Shown piece after piece: positions 1 through 8,800 of a stretch of DNA of 16,834 bases. A program made the position numbers and the translations under genes. Numbering within the stretch: the stretch's first letter is position 1; every line of letters starts with the position of its first letter. Below the pieces are notes generated by a model that worked only from the letters and a program-made list of their open reading frames with translations, was not told the origin of the DNA and ran no database searches. Source of the stretch: an uncultured Paraprevotella sp. (lineage in GTDB: Bacteria > Bacteroidota > Bacteroidia > Bacteroidales > Bacteroidaceae); contig URDY01000041.1 of assembly GCA_900546665.1 (NCBI GenBank), forward strand, positions 1 to 16,834, in the 5' to 3' direction.

Positions 1-644
1 ATTTTGTGGAACTGGAGAAGGAAGTATTGCTTCCCGTGACCATCTTCATCAAAAAAGTCCTGCTAGGAACCTGTACCGGCATCAGTTTTGTCGACTCCAC
101 TCCCTTGCGTGTTTGTCGTAACCAAAGAATCCTTATTTATAAGACATTTGAGGGACTTGCCGAGCGTAGAAAATGTTCAATGGGATGGTTCTTCGGATTC
201 AAGCTGCATCTGATAATCAATGACAAGGGTGAGATTCTCAATTTCATGTTTACGTCTGGAAACGTGGATGACCGGGAACCGTTGAAACAGGGTAAGTTTC
301 TGGAAAACATCAAAGGAAAACTATGTGCAGACAAAGGATATATAGGTCAGGCTCTGTTTGAGAATCTTTTTCTTAATGGGATACAGCTTGTCACTAAAGT
401 TAAAAACAATATGAAGAATTCACTGATGAGTATTGCCGACAAGATTTTGCTCAGAAAAAGAGCCTTGATCGAAACGGTCAATGACGAATTGAAGAACATT
501 GCGCAGATAGAACACTCCAGACATCGTTCATTCAATAACTTTATAGCCAACTCTTTGTCGGCTATAGTAGCATATTGCTTTTTTGAAAAGAAGCCCGCCA
601 TTGACGTAAATTTTGTCAATGACGGACAACTTGCTATTTTTTGA
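1..644 (+). CDS. IS982-family DDE transposase, C-terminal ~213 residues (5' partial)
   Basis: DDE transposase that would catalyse movement of its own insertion sequence. The reading frame is open from base 3 to the stop at 642-644; the true start is left of the window, and about 80 N-terminal residues would be missing relative to a family length near 290-300. Numbering from the GTG at position 6, the catalytic triad is visible: D30 in the SFVDSTPL motif, D109 in LCADKGYIG, and E156 in [12 protein letters not shown]. The segment GWFFGFKLHLIINDKGEILNF split around residues 60-80 is typical of the family. No frameshift or stop is seen in the visible part, so this copy may be functional if its 5' end is intact. 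It differs from the right-hand copy at about 15 of the first 179 bases, so the two are not recent duplicates. Confidence 0.85.
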   Translation, partial: FVELEKEVLLPVTIFIKKVLLGTCTGISFVDSTPLRVCRNQRILIYKTFEGLAERRKCSMGWFFGFKLHLIINDKGEILNFMFTSGNVDDREPLKQGKFLENIKGKLCADKGYIGQALFENLFLNGIQLVTKVKNNMKNSLMSIADKILLRKRALIETVNDELKNIAQIEHSRHRSFNNFIANSLSAIVAYCFFEKKPAIDVNFVNDGQLAIF

Positions 645-667
645 TTTTATATTGAATTCACGTTAAT
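1..667 (+). mobile_element. IS982-family insertion sequence, left copy, 5' end beyond the window
   Basis: This is the 3' part of an insertion sequence: a transposase reading frame ending at 644 plus a 23-bp tail. The inner boundary is set by comparison with the inverted copy at the other end of the window. The two match up to the sequence ACGTTAAT (660-667 here) and then diverge completely, so the element end lies at or very near 667. The left terminal inverted repeat and any target duplication are outside the window. The element's 3' end points toward the PUL. Family assignment rests on the encoded transposase; IS1187-type elements of Bacteroides are likely relatives, but this is from memory, not a search. 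Confidence 0.8.
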
Positions 668-800
668 GATAGTAAATTTATAATCAATATTTTTAGGAAT
701 TCGTTGATTTTCTGACTCATTCCTGCATCATTGATTTCTTATTAATATGAGGCTAGAAAGCCTATTAGTATTATAAAAATCCATTTGTAACGGATAAAGC

Positions 801-816
801 AGTAAGCACCGCTACT
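801..816 (-). terminator. Small hairpin downstream of the regulator gene, possible weak terminator
   Basis: Nine bases past the regulator stop codon, the minus strand can fold AGTAGC against GC-TACT with one bulged base and a 3-nt loop. The following sequence is only moderately T-rich, so termination is uncertain. A second small stem (AGGCT/AGCCT, 750-763) lies further on. The interval between the IS end (667) and the regulator stop (825) is otherwise AT-rich, with no gene seen. Confidence 0.3.
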
Positions 817-824
817 TTTAGGCG

Positions 825-3701
825 TCACTTTGAGAACTTTTGCAGAAACTCCGTAAGATTACTTCCCTTTTCTAGACCTAATTTTTTGCGCAGGCGATAA
901 CGGCTGATTTCAACTCCTCGTAAAGAGATGTTCAGCAATGGAGCTATTTCCTTAGAAAGCAAATTCATCTTGATATAAGCACAAAGTAACTTTTCTTTAT
1001 TGCTTAGTTCGGGGAATTCCTCCTCTAATTTTTTAAAAAAATCATGATATACTGAGTCAAAACTACTCTGAAAAGCCTGCAAATCATCATCATGCTCAAT
1101 ATTTGTATCAATCTCTCCTAATAATCGAAGTGTCTTCCGGCGAAGCAAAACAAGATTCTCTTCACTGATGGAATGGGAAATATTTAATACTTCTTTTTTG
1201 ATATTCAATAGGGTTTCATTCTTACGTACAATATTGAGCGTAGTACGAATCAATTCTTCTGATTTATGACGCAACTCCGACTGCAAGTTTTCTTCCTTCA
1301 GAATGTCTATTTTTTTATCTTTCAAATCACTCTCCTTTTGGAATTTCTGTTCTTGCTGGTAAAGTTCCGATTCTTTTTGTACCAGCAGACGTCTACGACT
1401 TTCTGAAATATGATAATACATATAATAAAACAGCGACATTACAACTATCAAATACATCAAATAACTCCACCATGTACGATACCAAGGTGGCAGGATTTCA
1501 AAAGTAAAAGCAGTCTTTACCGGATCTTGATCCCCGTCGGTCAGTAATTTCACACTAAATACGTATTTGCCTTCATGTAACTCTGTGAATTCTTTCACAT
1601 TATTCTCACTGTATTCACTCCAGACATCTTGCTTACCGTCTACACTTAGCTGATATGAATATAGAGCCGTCCGTGATTTATTATAATTATTCACACTATA
1701 TTTTATTTTAATCGAATTCTGAGAATAAGGAATCACCACTGGAACTGTATCATACAAATAACTGCGGCCATAGATAAGCGAATCACGAAATCCAGTCAGA
1801 TATACTTTTCTGATTTGTAAGTTCAACGGTGGGCGCTGTATTTGCGAGCTATCCATTTTTATCAGTGAAAAGCCATCTTCAGTTCCAACAATTGCTTGGT
1901 CAGTTTTATAAAGACATACATCTTCAAAATTTTCTATTAACATCCCTTTCAAAAACAATTCATTATTCACTTGATAGTACTCCTTATTGGTGGAATCATA
2001 ATGCAGCACCTTCAATGTTCCGTTCACCACATACCAGATATTCTGCAATGAATCTATCTTCATATAGGTATAAGCAGTCTTGCCTTCTAATAATTGTTCA
2101 AGTCTAGTATACGCCTCCAAACAGTCACGGCTCTGGTCATAGTACCATAAGCCATAATGTGAAGCTATAGTTACTTTGTCATTCACTCGCAGCAGGCATG
2201 CATCATAGCCACGAGGGAACCTTCTGTTATTGTAATCCTTAATTTTTTCTATTTTCCGCAAATCATCTGACAATGTCAGGCGGGAAACCCCATTTTCCTT
2301 ATTTCCTACCCACAGAATATTGGTGGAATTCTCCATCAACATATCTTTGCACGAGCGGCTGAAGCCCTCTATATAGCTTTCCACAGTCCAATTCGCCCCT
2401 TTTTTCGTAAGTAAATACAATCCGCTATAAGTTCCTGCAATCAGCGCATCTTTGCGTGCATCTACCGATACCATCCCCCATACCCCTTTAGGATTATTGA
2501 GATGCTCCACATGATCTCCATCTATTATAAAAATACCATTATCTGAGCAACAGAAAAGCTTATTGTCGTATTGGTGAAGCGACCACATTTGTCCACCCGT
2601 ATCTGGCACAAAATCAATAGGACTTTTCTGATTTAATAGTTCTGGAGGAGTAGACCGATATAAACCTTGATTCGTTGCAAAATAGAACTTGCCTCGGTAG
2701 TTGCAAGAAGCATATCCTGAACCAATCATCGGTTTACCACCATATAGTGAAACAAGCTGTTCATTTAAATGGATGCAATCGATGCCATTGTCCAAACCTA
2801 ACCAAAGATTGCCAGTCTTATCAAACATCATGCTTAAGACTGTTTTATTTTGCAAGCCATTCTCTGTAGATATCACCTCCATTTTATTTGTCTTCAGATT
2901 TAAAAGACAAACTCCACCTTGAATACTACCTAAAGCCAACAATGAGTCTTGTAACGCTGCACAGAATATCTTATTCTTACGGCAGAATTCTTCAGCGCTG
3001 TTAGGAAATTTTCGGAAAGAAGTAGCATCATGAATGAAAAGACCGTTATCTCTGGTTACTGCCAGCAAGTTGTCCTTATAAGGTAATAGCCCTCCAATCT
3101 TCACCGTAGCACCTATTGCCGAAGAGTTGGACACTTGTTTGAATTTTGTTCCATTTAGCACTAACAACCCTTTATCGGAAACTATATATAGTTTGTTCTG
3201 TAAAATCAATGAAGTATAGATCTCTGATGTATGGTCTACCTTATTCATCACGCCTTTCTCTATATAGAAAAAACAGCGGTCTGATTGAAAATACACACGG
3301 TCACTATCCGGCAGAATATTCCAAATGACCCCCACATTTACATTGGGCGATAAGCTATCAGAAAGGCAGGTATACTCCAATCCACCCAAATGATTTGGGG
3401 TAAAATAGCCAAATTGCCCCATTCCACCGATATAGATCCGTCCATCATGCCCCATTTTTACCGTACGTGTTTTAGCATTATGAATCGGATATGTATTCCA
3501 CTCCACCCCGTCAAACTCCAATAACCCTTTATTATTAGCTGAATATATCCAACCATTATCGTGTTGTTGAATATGCCAATTCTGATTGCCAGCCTTATAA
3601 ACATGTCGAGTGTAATTTGTCACTTGACGTTGCCATCCGGCATTTATAGGAATAGATATAAAGAAAAGAAGAATATAAAAACAAGTGAGCTTTTGTTTCA
3701 T
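825..3701 (-). CDS. Membrane-spanning PUL regulator: periplasmic propeller sensor, Y_Y_Y domain, LuxR-type HTH
   Basis: Probable one-component glycan sensor and activator of the divergent operon. Numbering from the ATG at 3701 (958 aa): signal/anchor 1-21; repeated two-component-regulator propeller blades about 45-620, each with a G-(L/I/V)-x-x-(F/L) type turn such as NKGLLEFDG and LWLGLDNGID; a Y_Y_Y-like Ig domain about 655-740, ending in the PPWYRTWW motif seen before the membrane in such sensors; one TM helix about 745-765; a charged coiled coil about 768-845; and a C-terminal LuxR/GerE-like helix-turn-helix about 897-950. No histidine-kinase, phosphoacceptor or receiver domain is present, so it is not a hybrid two-component system: sensing and DNA binding sit on one chain across the inner membrane. 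The ATG at 3713 is also possible, but the TATCTTTG box at 3727-3734 would leave it a leader of only about 9 nt; 3701 gives about 20 nt and a cleaner signal peptide. The ligand cannot be read from sequence. Confidence 0.88.
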   Translation of the reverse strand: MKQKLTCFYILLFFISIPINAGWQRQVTNYTRHVYKAGNQNWHIQQHDNGWIYSANNKGLLEFDGVEWNTYPIHNAKTRTVKMGHDGRIYIGGMGQFGYFTPNHLGGLEYTCLSDSLSPNVNVGVIWNILPDSDRVYFQSDRCFFYIEKGVMNKVDHTSEIYTSLILQNKLYIVSDKGLLVLNGTKFKQVSNSSAIGATVKIGGLLPYKDNLLAVTRDNGLFIHDATSFRKFPNSAEEFCRKNKIFCAALQDSLLALGSIQGGVCLLNLKTNKMEVISTENGLQNKTVLSMMFDKTGNLWLGLDNGIDCIHLNEQLVSLYGGKPMIGSGYASCNYRGKFYFATNQGLYRSTPPELLNQKSPIDFVPDTGGQMWSLHQYDNKLFCCSDNGIFIIDGDHVEHLNNPKGVWGMVSVDARKDALIAGTYSGLYLLTKKGANWTVESYIEGFSRSCKDMLMENSTNILWVGNKENGVSRLTLSDDLRKIEKIKDYNNRRFPRGYDACLLRVNDKVTIASHYGLWYYDQSRDCLEAYTRLEQLLEGKTAYTYMKIDSLQNIWYVVNGTLKVLHYDSTNKEYYQVNNELFLKGMLIENFEDVCLYKTDQAIVGTEDGFSLIKMDSSQIQRPPLNLQIRKVYLTGFRDSLIYGRSYLYDTVPVVIPYSQNSIKIKYSVNNYNKSRTALYSYQLSVDGKQDVWSEYSENNVKEFTELHEGKYVFSVKLLTDGDQDPVKTAFTFEILPPWYRTWWSYLMYLIVVMSLFYYMYYHISESRRRLLVQKESELYQQEQKFQKESDLKDKKIDILKEENLQSELRHKSEELIRTTLNIVRKNETLLNIKKEVLNISHSISEENLVLLRRKTLRLLGEIDTNIEHDDDLQAFQSSFDSVYHDFFKKLEEEFPELSNKEKLLCAYIKMNLLSKEIAPLLNISLRGVEISRYRLRKKLGLEKGSNLTEFLQKFSK

Positions 3702-3726
3702 AGCAGTTAACATTTTATTTTTAAAA

Positions 3727-3734
3727 CAAAGATA
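3727..3734 (-). promoter_or_regulatory. Bacteroides -7 promoter element for the regulator gene
   Basis: The minus strand reads TATCTTTG, an exact fit to the Bacteroides -7 consensus TAnnTTTG. A TTTG at 3749-3752 could serve as the -33 element, but the 14-bp gap is shorter than the usual ~19-21. Transcription would start near 3721-3723, leaving about 20 nt before the ATG at 3701. Confidence 0.55.
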
Positions 3735-3824
3735 AAATATTTTATCTACAAATAAAATAATAATTTATAGATGTACTTGAATTATTATAATAAATATTTA
3801 ATTATCAGCAAAATAATTAAGAAG

Positions 3825-3875
3825 TGAGAAGGTTTTGATGTAGTTAAGACTAATTAATGAGAAAGTTTTGATGTA
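3825..3875 (+). promoter_or_regulatory. Paired 18-bp direct repeats, candidate operator for the divergent regulator
   Basis: TGAGAAGGTTTTGATGTA (3825-3842) and TGAGAAAGTTTTGATGTA (3858-3875) match at 17 of 18 positions and start 33 bp apart, about three helical turns, so both would face the same side of the DNA. They lie upstream of the operon's TATATTTG box, with centres roughly 54 and 87 bp before the expected transcription start, a usual place for activator sites. That the neighbouring HTH regulator binds here is inference. A shorter match, GATGTA at 3770-3775, lies about two further periods upstream and may be chance. Confidence 0.6.
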
Positions 3876-3907
3876 ATATTTTTTTAAGCTTCCTTTTATT
3901 ACTCACA

Positions 3908-3915
3908 TATATTTG
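3908..3915 (+). promoter_or_regulatory. Bacteroides -7 promoter element for the PUL operon
   Basis: TATATTTG fits TAnnTTTG exactly and lies 36 bp before the ATG at 3952, predicting a leader of about 30 nt. No TTTG is seen at the expected -33 position, consistent with a promoter that needs an activator bound upstream at the direct repeats. The box rules out the TTG at 3913 as a start codon. Confidence 0.6.
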
Positions 3916-3951
3916 CAGCATCTTTTTGTTAAACCTATATATTGCATACTA

Positions 3952-4404
3952 ATGAGAAAAGCATCTTATTTATTCCTATTCAGCTTATTGATTAGCAGTA
4001 GTGCATGTGGATCAGACAATGATGGAACAATTTCTTCCAAAATACCTGACGGAGAAAATCCGGTGACTTCGGCCGGTTTGCAAGCCTACATGCTTACTAC
4101 CACTGACACCCGTACCTATGAGCTAAAAGAGTCTACAGCGAAATTTGAATCCCAAGTCAGCATGTCACCTAAAAACATTTTGTTGAATCCGCAACAGACT
4201 TTTCAGACTATGCAAGGGTTCGGAGCTGCACTTACTGGTTCATCTGGAAGCTATGCCTTTGTCATCATCAATAAAAGCAATACAGCCAAGAATATTGTAC
4301 TTACCGCTCCAGACAATTCTGGGAAAAAGCACTCGGCAAATTGCATCTTGCAACCCTGTTCGGTAAATTCTTTCAAATGGGATGATAAAAACAGAGATAA
4401 CTAA
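3952..4404 (+). pseudogene. GH30 glycosidase lipoprotein with the catalytic barrel deleted in frame
   Basis: A 150-residue lipoprotein joining the two ends of a GH30 enzyme (usual length roughly 480-500 aa). Residues 1-19 are a lipoprotein signal with lipobox SSAC (C19), followed by GSDND, an acidic stretch like Bacteroides surface-export signals. Residues about 68-97 match the GH30 N-terminus: MSPKNILLNP, then QTMQGFGAALTGSS, the start of barrel strand 1. Without a gap in frame the sequence passes at residues 98-100 (near 4236-4248) into the end of the GH30 beta-sandwich: SYAFVIINKS, a variable strand, and SVNSFKW near the C-terminus. About 330-340 residues, including both catalytic glutamates, are missing, so hydrolase activity is not expected. 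The frame is open and signal and promoter look intact, so a small surface protein may still be made. GH30_3 endo-beta-1,6-glucanases of Bacteroides PULs are the closest type I recall; the subfamily is uncertain. A collapsed assembly is the main alternative. The start is the ATG at 3952, after the promoter box. Confidence 0.75.
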
Positions 4405-4433
4405 TTACTTTTTAAATTAAAAAATCACAGATT

Positions 4434-5837
4434 ATGAGAAATCGATTTTTGCTCGGCATGATGACATTCTGCCTCGTCGGAACAACATCGTGCAAAGATG
4501 AGATTGACCAATTTGATGATCACGGTAACTCCTCAATTGTCTCCTTTCAAGGCTCCGATAAAGCCTACATGGGCGACAGTATCTCTTTTGACTTTGAAGT
4601 AAAGAGCAGTAGCGTGAAAATCAACCAGGCCAAAGTACAACTCTATTATGGAGAAGAAATGGTATCTGAAGCACTTTACATGTTGAAAGCCGATGGAAAG
4701 TATAGCGGAAAAGTGTTGGTTCCGTTCTTAAAGAATACCCCGGACGGAGATGCCAAAGTAATCCTGCGTGTACAAAACGAACGCTTTGCTGCAGACAGCC
4801 GTGAAATGACGGTAGCAATAGAGCGTCCCAAGTATCAGACACTTCGTTTAGTAGCGGCAGATGGAACAGAATATGCCATGATGCCTGTGAAAGGAAAGGA
4901 ATACGAGTACAGTGCGCGCGCCAAGTTTCCTGCTGAAATGGAAGCATCCATTGTACTCCCGGCTTATTCCGACGGAAGCAACAATCCTTATCTAACAGGC
5001 AACGAGATTCGTTTTGGTATGGACAACGGTCGTATTTCAATGAATGCTCCAAAAAATATCAGCTTTGAGACTACCGGATATGGCGATGATGGTATGTATG
5101 ACATTACATTCAACACCTTGACTTTTGAGGGAACTCCTTTCCCTAAATTTGGTTTACGATTTGATACGCAGAATAAATTTGTGGAATTCGAGGGTTCGGG
5201 CAATGTGTTTACGGTTGAGACGGAATTTAAAAAGGATGACATTATCAAAGTGAGCGGCATCAAAGAAGAGTACCCCGAGCTTTGGAAAAACCCCACTTGG
5301 TTCAGTGGTGTAAAAGGAGATGAACAACTGCTCCATTTCCGTGGTAGAGATGGCAAATATCGCTTCACCTTGGATAAAGGGCTGAAAGCCATCATGATGG
5401 AACAGTTGGAAAATGCGACCGCCTCAGGTAACCAAAATGCATCTGCCGTATGGGTTATCGGAAATGAGAGAATAGGGTTTCCATCATATAGCAAGAACAA
5501 CATCAATTGGAATACAAACAAAGGGTTCAACCTCGTTCCACTGACCGGCACTAAGTACGAACTGGTGATGTTGGTGGGCCAGAACATTGATAGCGGCAAT
5601 GTCAACTTCAAATTTTTCGGCCAAAAAGGATGGGGATTGGAATGGGTAGGTCCTGGCGCATATACGCTGAAAGAAGGTGGTAACTATATAAAATATGCCA
5701 GTGACGGTAACTTCCAAAGTGCAGAGATGTGGCCTACAGGCAAGTACATGGTAATGACCATGGAAACTGCCACCAAGCCCGCTGGATTGTGGGTGAAAGC
5801 ACTGGAGGAAATGCCTGTTTACGAGGCTGCAGAATAA
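4434..5837 (+). CDS. SusE/SGBP-like surface glycan-binding lipoprotein
   Basis: A 467-residue lipoprotein, probably a surface glycan-binding protein working with SusCD. Signal peptide 1-19 with lipobox TTSC (C20), followed by KDEID, which fits the K-(D/E)2 lipoprotein export signal described for Bacteroidota, so it should face outward. The body is beta-rich with no recognisable catalytic motif. An Ig-like domain lies about 35-130 (ending DSREMTVAIERP), then two or more beta-sandwich segments with many aromatic residues toward the C-terminus (WFSGV, WGLEWVGPGAY, MWPTGKYM), plausible sugar-stacking residues. Length and layout resemble multi-domain SusE/SusF or DUF-type SGBPs found beside SusCD, but I cannot name the Pfam family. 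It starts 29 nt after the GH30 remnant and ends 46 nt before susC, so it is in the same operon. Its position before susC, rather than after susD, is less usual. Confidence 0.7.
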   Translation: MRNRFLLGMMTFCLVGTTSCKDEIDQFDDHGNSSIVSFQGSDKAYMGDSISFDFEVKSSSVKINQAKVQLYYGEEMVSEALYMLKADGKYSGKVLVPFLKNTPDGDAKVILRVQNERFAADSREMTVAIERPKYQTLRLVAADGTEYAMMPVKGKEYEYSARAKFPAEMEASIVLPAYSDGSNNPYLTGNEIRFGMDNGRISMNAPKNISFETTGYGDDGMYDITFNTLTFEGTPFPKFGLRFDTQNKFVEFEGSGNVFTVETEFKKDDIIKVSGIKEEYPELWKNPTWFSGVKGDEQLLHFRGRDGKYRFTLDKGLKAIMMEQLENATASGNQNASAVWVIGNERIGFPSYSKNNINWNTNKGFNLVPLTGTKYELVMLVGQNIDSGNVNFKFFGQKGWGLEWVGPGAYTLKEGGNYIKYASDGNFQSAEMWPTGKYMVMTMETATKPAGLWVKALEEMPVYEAAE

Positions 5838-5883
5838 GGTAAGGAATACAAAGGGATAATTAATTTAATTAAATGACAATCAA

Positions 5884-8800
5884 ATGAAGAAGAGATATTA
5901 TCTTGCGGCGCTATTTGCTATTTCACTGGCAATACAACCAGCGCTTGTAAAGGCCGACACTGCCCGCAAGACAGATGGCATGGAAAACATGCAACAACAA
6001 AAAACGCGTATCAAAGGTTTGCTGACCGATTCTAACGGCGATCCTATTATTGGGGCAACTATCATGGTAATGGGCACTACCGGACGGGGCGTGATCAGTG
6101 ACATCAACGGACGATACTCCATCGAAGTAAATCCTGGCGAAACACTTCAATTTAGTTACATAGGATTCATCACCGTAGAACACAAAGTAAAAGCAGAGGA
6201 GACCACCTTTAATCTACGCATGGAGATGGATGCTATTTCTACCGAAGAAGTGGTAGTAGTGGGTTACGGTAAACAGAAAAAGGAAAGTGTGGTGAGTTCC
6301 ATGTCTACCGTAGGACCGGCTCAGTTGAGCGTAAAGAGTGCTAATCTCACCAATAACATTGCAGGTAAATTGCCCGGACTGATTGCAGTGCAACGCTCGG
6401 GCGAACCAGGATGGGACGATGCCCAATTCTTTATCCGAGGTATCAGTTCTTATGCCGGTGGCACAGACCCTCTGGTATTGGTGGATGGCGTGCCCCGTAA
6501 GATGAACGATATTGATGTGGATGAAATCGAGACCTTCTCCATATTGAAAGATGCGGCTGCCACAGCTGTATATGGTGCAGAAGGTGCCAATGGAGTTGTA
6601 TTGATTACTTCCAAACGAGGTAAATCTCAGAAAACGGTCATTAACATGTCTGCTGAATATGGTTACTCTACGCCGCTCCGCTTGCCCAACCTGATGAGCT
6701 CTTACGACTATTTAAGCTTGTATAACGAGGCTGATTGGAATAGTAATGGTAATCCGCGTGCCAACTATACTGCTCCGGTAAGCGATGCTGACTTGGAAAA
6801 ATACCGCACCGGAGCTGATCCTGATCTTTATCCGGATGCCAACTGGATGAATATGTTGCGCGACCATACCAGCAGCCAGCGTTATACCATTAACTTTCGG
6901 GGAGGTGGTGATCGTGTACGCTTTTTCGTATCCGGCGCCTATTATACACAAGACGGTGTATATAAGGAGAAAAAAAATGCCGACTATGACTCCAATATCA
7001 GCTTCAAGCGTTATAACTTACGCTCCAATATTGATTTCGAGTTAAGCAAAACTACTCGTATGTCTGTGGATATGTCCGGTCAATATATAAACCGGGTAGC
7101 CCCCAGTAAGACAGCTTCCGATATTTTTGGTGGCATGACACTACAACCAGTACACCTTTATCCACAAATCTATTCAGACGGTTCAGCCTCACAGCACCCA
7201 AACTACGACAATTCGGGGCTGCGTCAGAACCCTTATAATTTCTTGTACTTCAGCGGTTACAGCAAGAGTTGGGACGCAACCTTCCAAAGCAAGGTCTTGT
7301 TGGAACAGGATTTGGATTTCATCACCAAAGGACTTTCTGTAAAAGGCAGTGTGAGTTTCGATGCTAACTCTAATCAGTACATCAACCGAACCATGTCACC
7401 AGCAACTTTCACAGCTACTGGCCGTGATGCCAACGGCAATCTGATTTTCAAAGCACTGGAAGCTGGGTCTGCACTGAGCAATCCTTCAAGCGGAGCTTCC
7501 GGTGGTAACAAAAAGATCTACATCGAAGCCTCTTTCAACTACAAACGCAACTTCAACGATAAACACGATGTTACCGGTTTGTTGCTCTACAACCAAAAAG
7601 AGACTCAAAATCAGAATGCAAGTGGGCTGAATTTATTGCCCTATCGCAAACAAAGCATTGTGGGACGTGGCTCTTACACATTTGACAACCGCTACACCCT
7701 TGAAGGAAGTTTTGGTATGACAGGTAGTGAGAATTTTGCTCCAGGACACCGTTGGGGTATTTTCCCCGCTGTGGGTGGAGCCTGGTATGTGAGCCACGAG
7801 AAGTTCTTTGAACCAATACAGAAGGTTATCAGTACCTTGAAAATACGTGCCTCCTACGGACGTACCGGTAACGATCAATTGGGTGGAACCCGTTTCCCTT
7901 ACCAGGAGGAGATGAACAATGGTGCTGGTGGACTTAATCTGGGCATTTCGGGAGGATCAAATGGGAATGCCGAGAACTGGTATGGTAATTTAAGCGAAAA
8001 CCGTGCATTCTACCCCAACCTGCGTTGGGAAATTGAAGACAAGAGCAACTTCGGCTTCGATCTCGGCTTGCTGAACGGACAAATCGATCTGACTATGGAT
8101 TACTTCTCCAACCGTCGTAAAGATATCTTGGTAAACCGTAATACCATCCCGTCCATGAGCGGTTTGCAATCTACACCAATTCAGAATTATGGTGTGGTGA
8201 GCAACAAGGGTATAGATGGCAACTTGACCTTCAAGCAACACGTGGGCGACCTTAATCTAACTTTCCGTGCCAATTACACGTATGCAAAGAACAAGATTAT
8301 AGAAACGGATGAGATCAGACATGTCTATAGCTACCAAGACCTTACGGGAATGTCATTATGGACTCCGTTCCTCTATATTGCCGATGGTCTTTATACACCT
8401 GATGACTTCAACATTACCGTCGATCCCGTAAGTGGCGCCGAAAGCTACCAACTGAAATCTGACCGTCCCAACCCCGGTGCGGCGGTTGCTCCCGGTGATA
8501 TCAAGTATTGCGACTTGAACAAAGATGGTATTATCAATGACGATGACAAGACATACCACAATGGACATTTGGATAAGACACCTCGCAGCGTATATGGACT
8601 GTCGTTCAACGCGGATTGGAAAGGCTTCTTTGCCGGAATCTTCTTCCAAGGTGTATCAGGCGCTTCCATCAATCTAATGAGCAAAGCATCCAACTTCATG
8701 CCGTTCAATCAGGGCAAAGATGCCTCATCCGCCCGTATGGAAGCTATGAGTCGTTGGAAAGCATCCGATCCGTACAATGACAACGTGCTCTATCCGCGTT

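Noticed and set aside
3913..3951. TTG start giving a 13-residue longer GH30 remnant
   Set aside because: The TTG is part of the TATATTTG promoter box and the extension precedes a clean lipoprotein signal that begins at the ATG at 3952.
4621..5611. Antisense frames of 143 and 207 codons opposite the SGBP-like gene
   Set aside because: They overlap the lipoprotein gene and each other and show no motifs; treated as shadows.
5859..5876. Palindromic AATTAATTTAATTAA before susC as an operator
   Set aside because: It is low-complexity AT sequence in a 46-bp gap inside an operon, with no promoter box nearby; likely chance.
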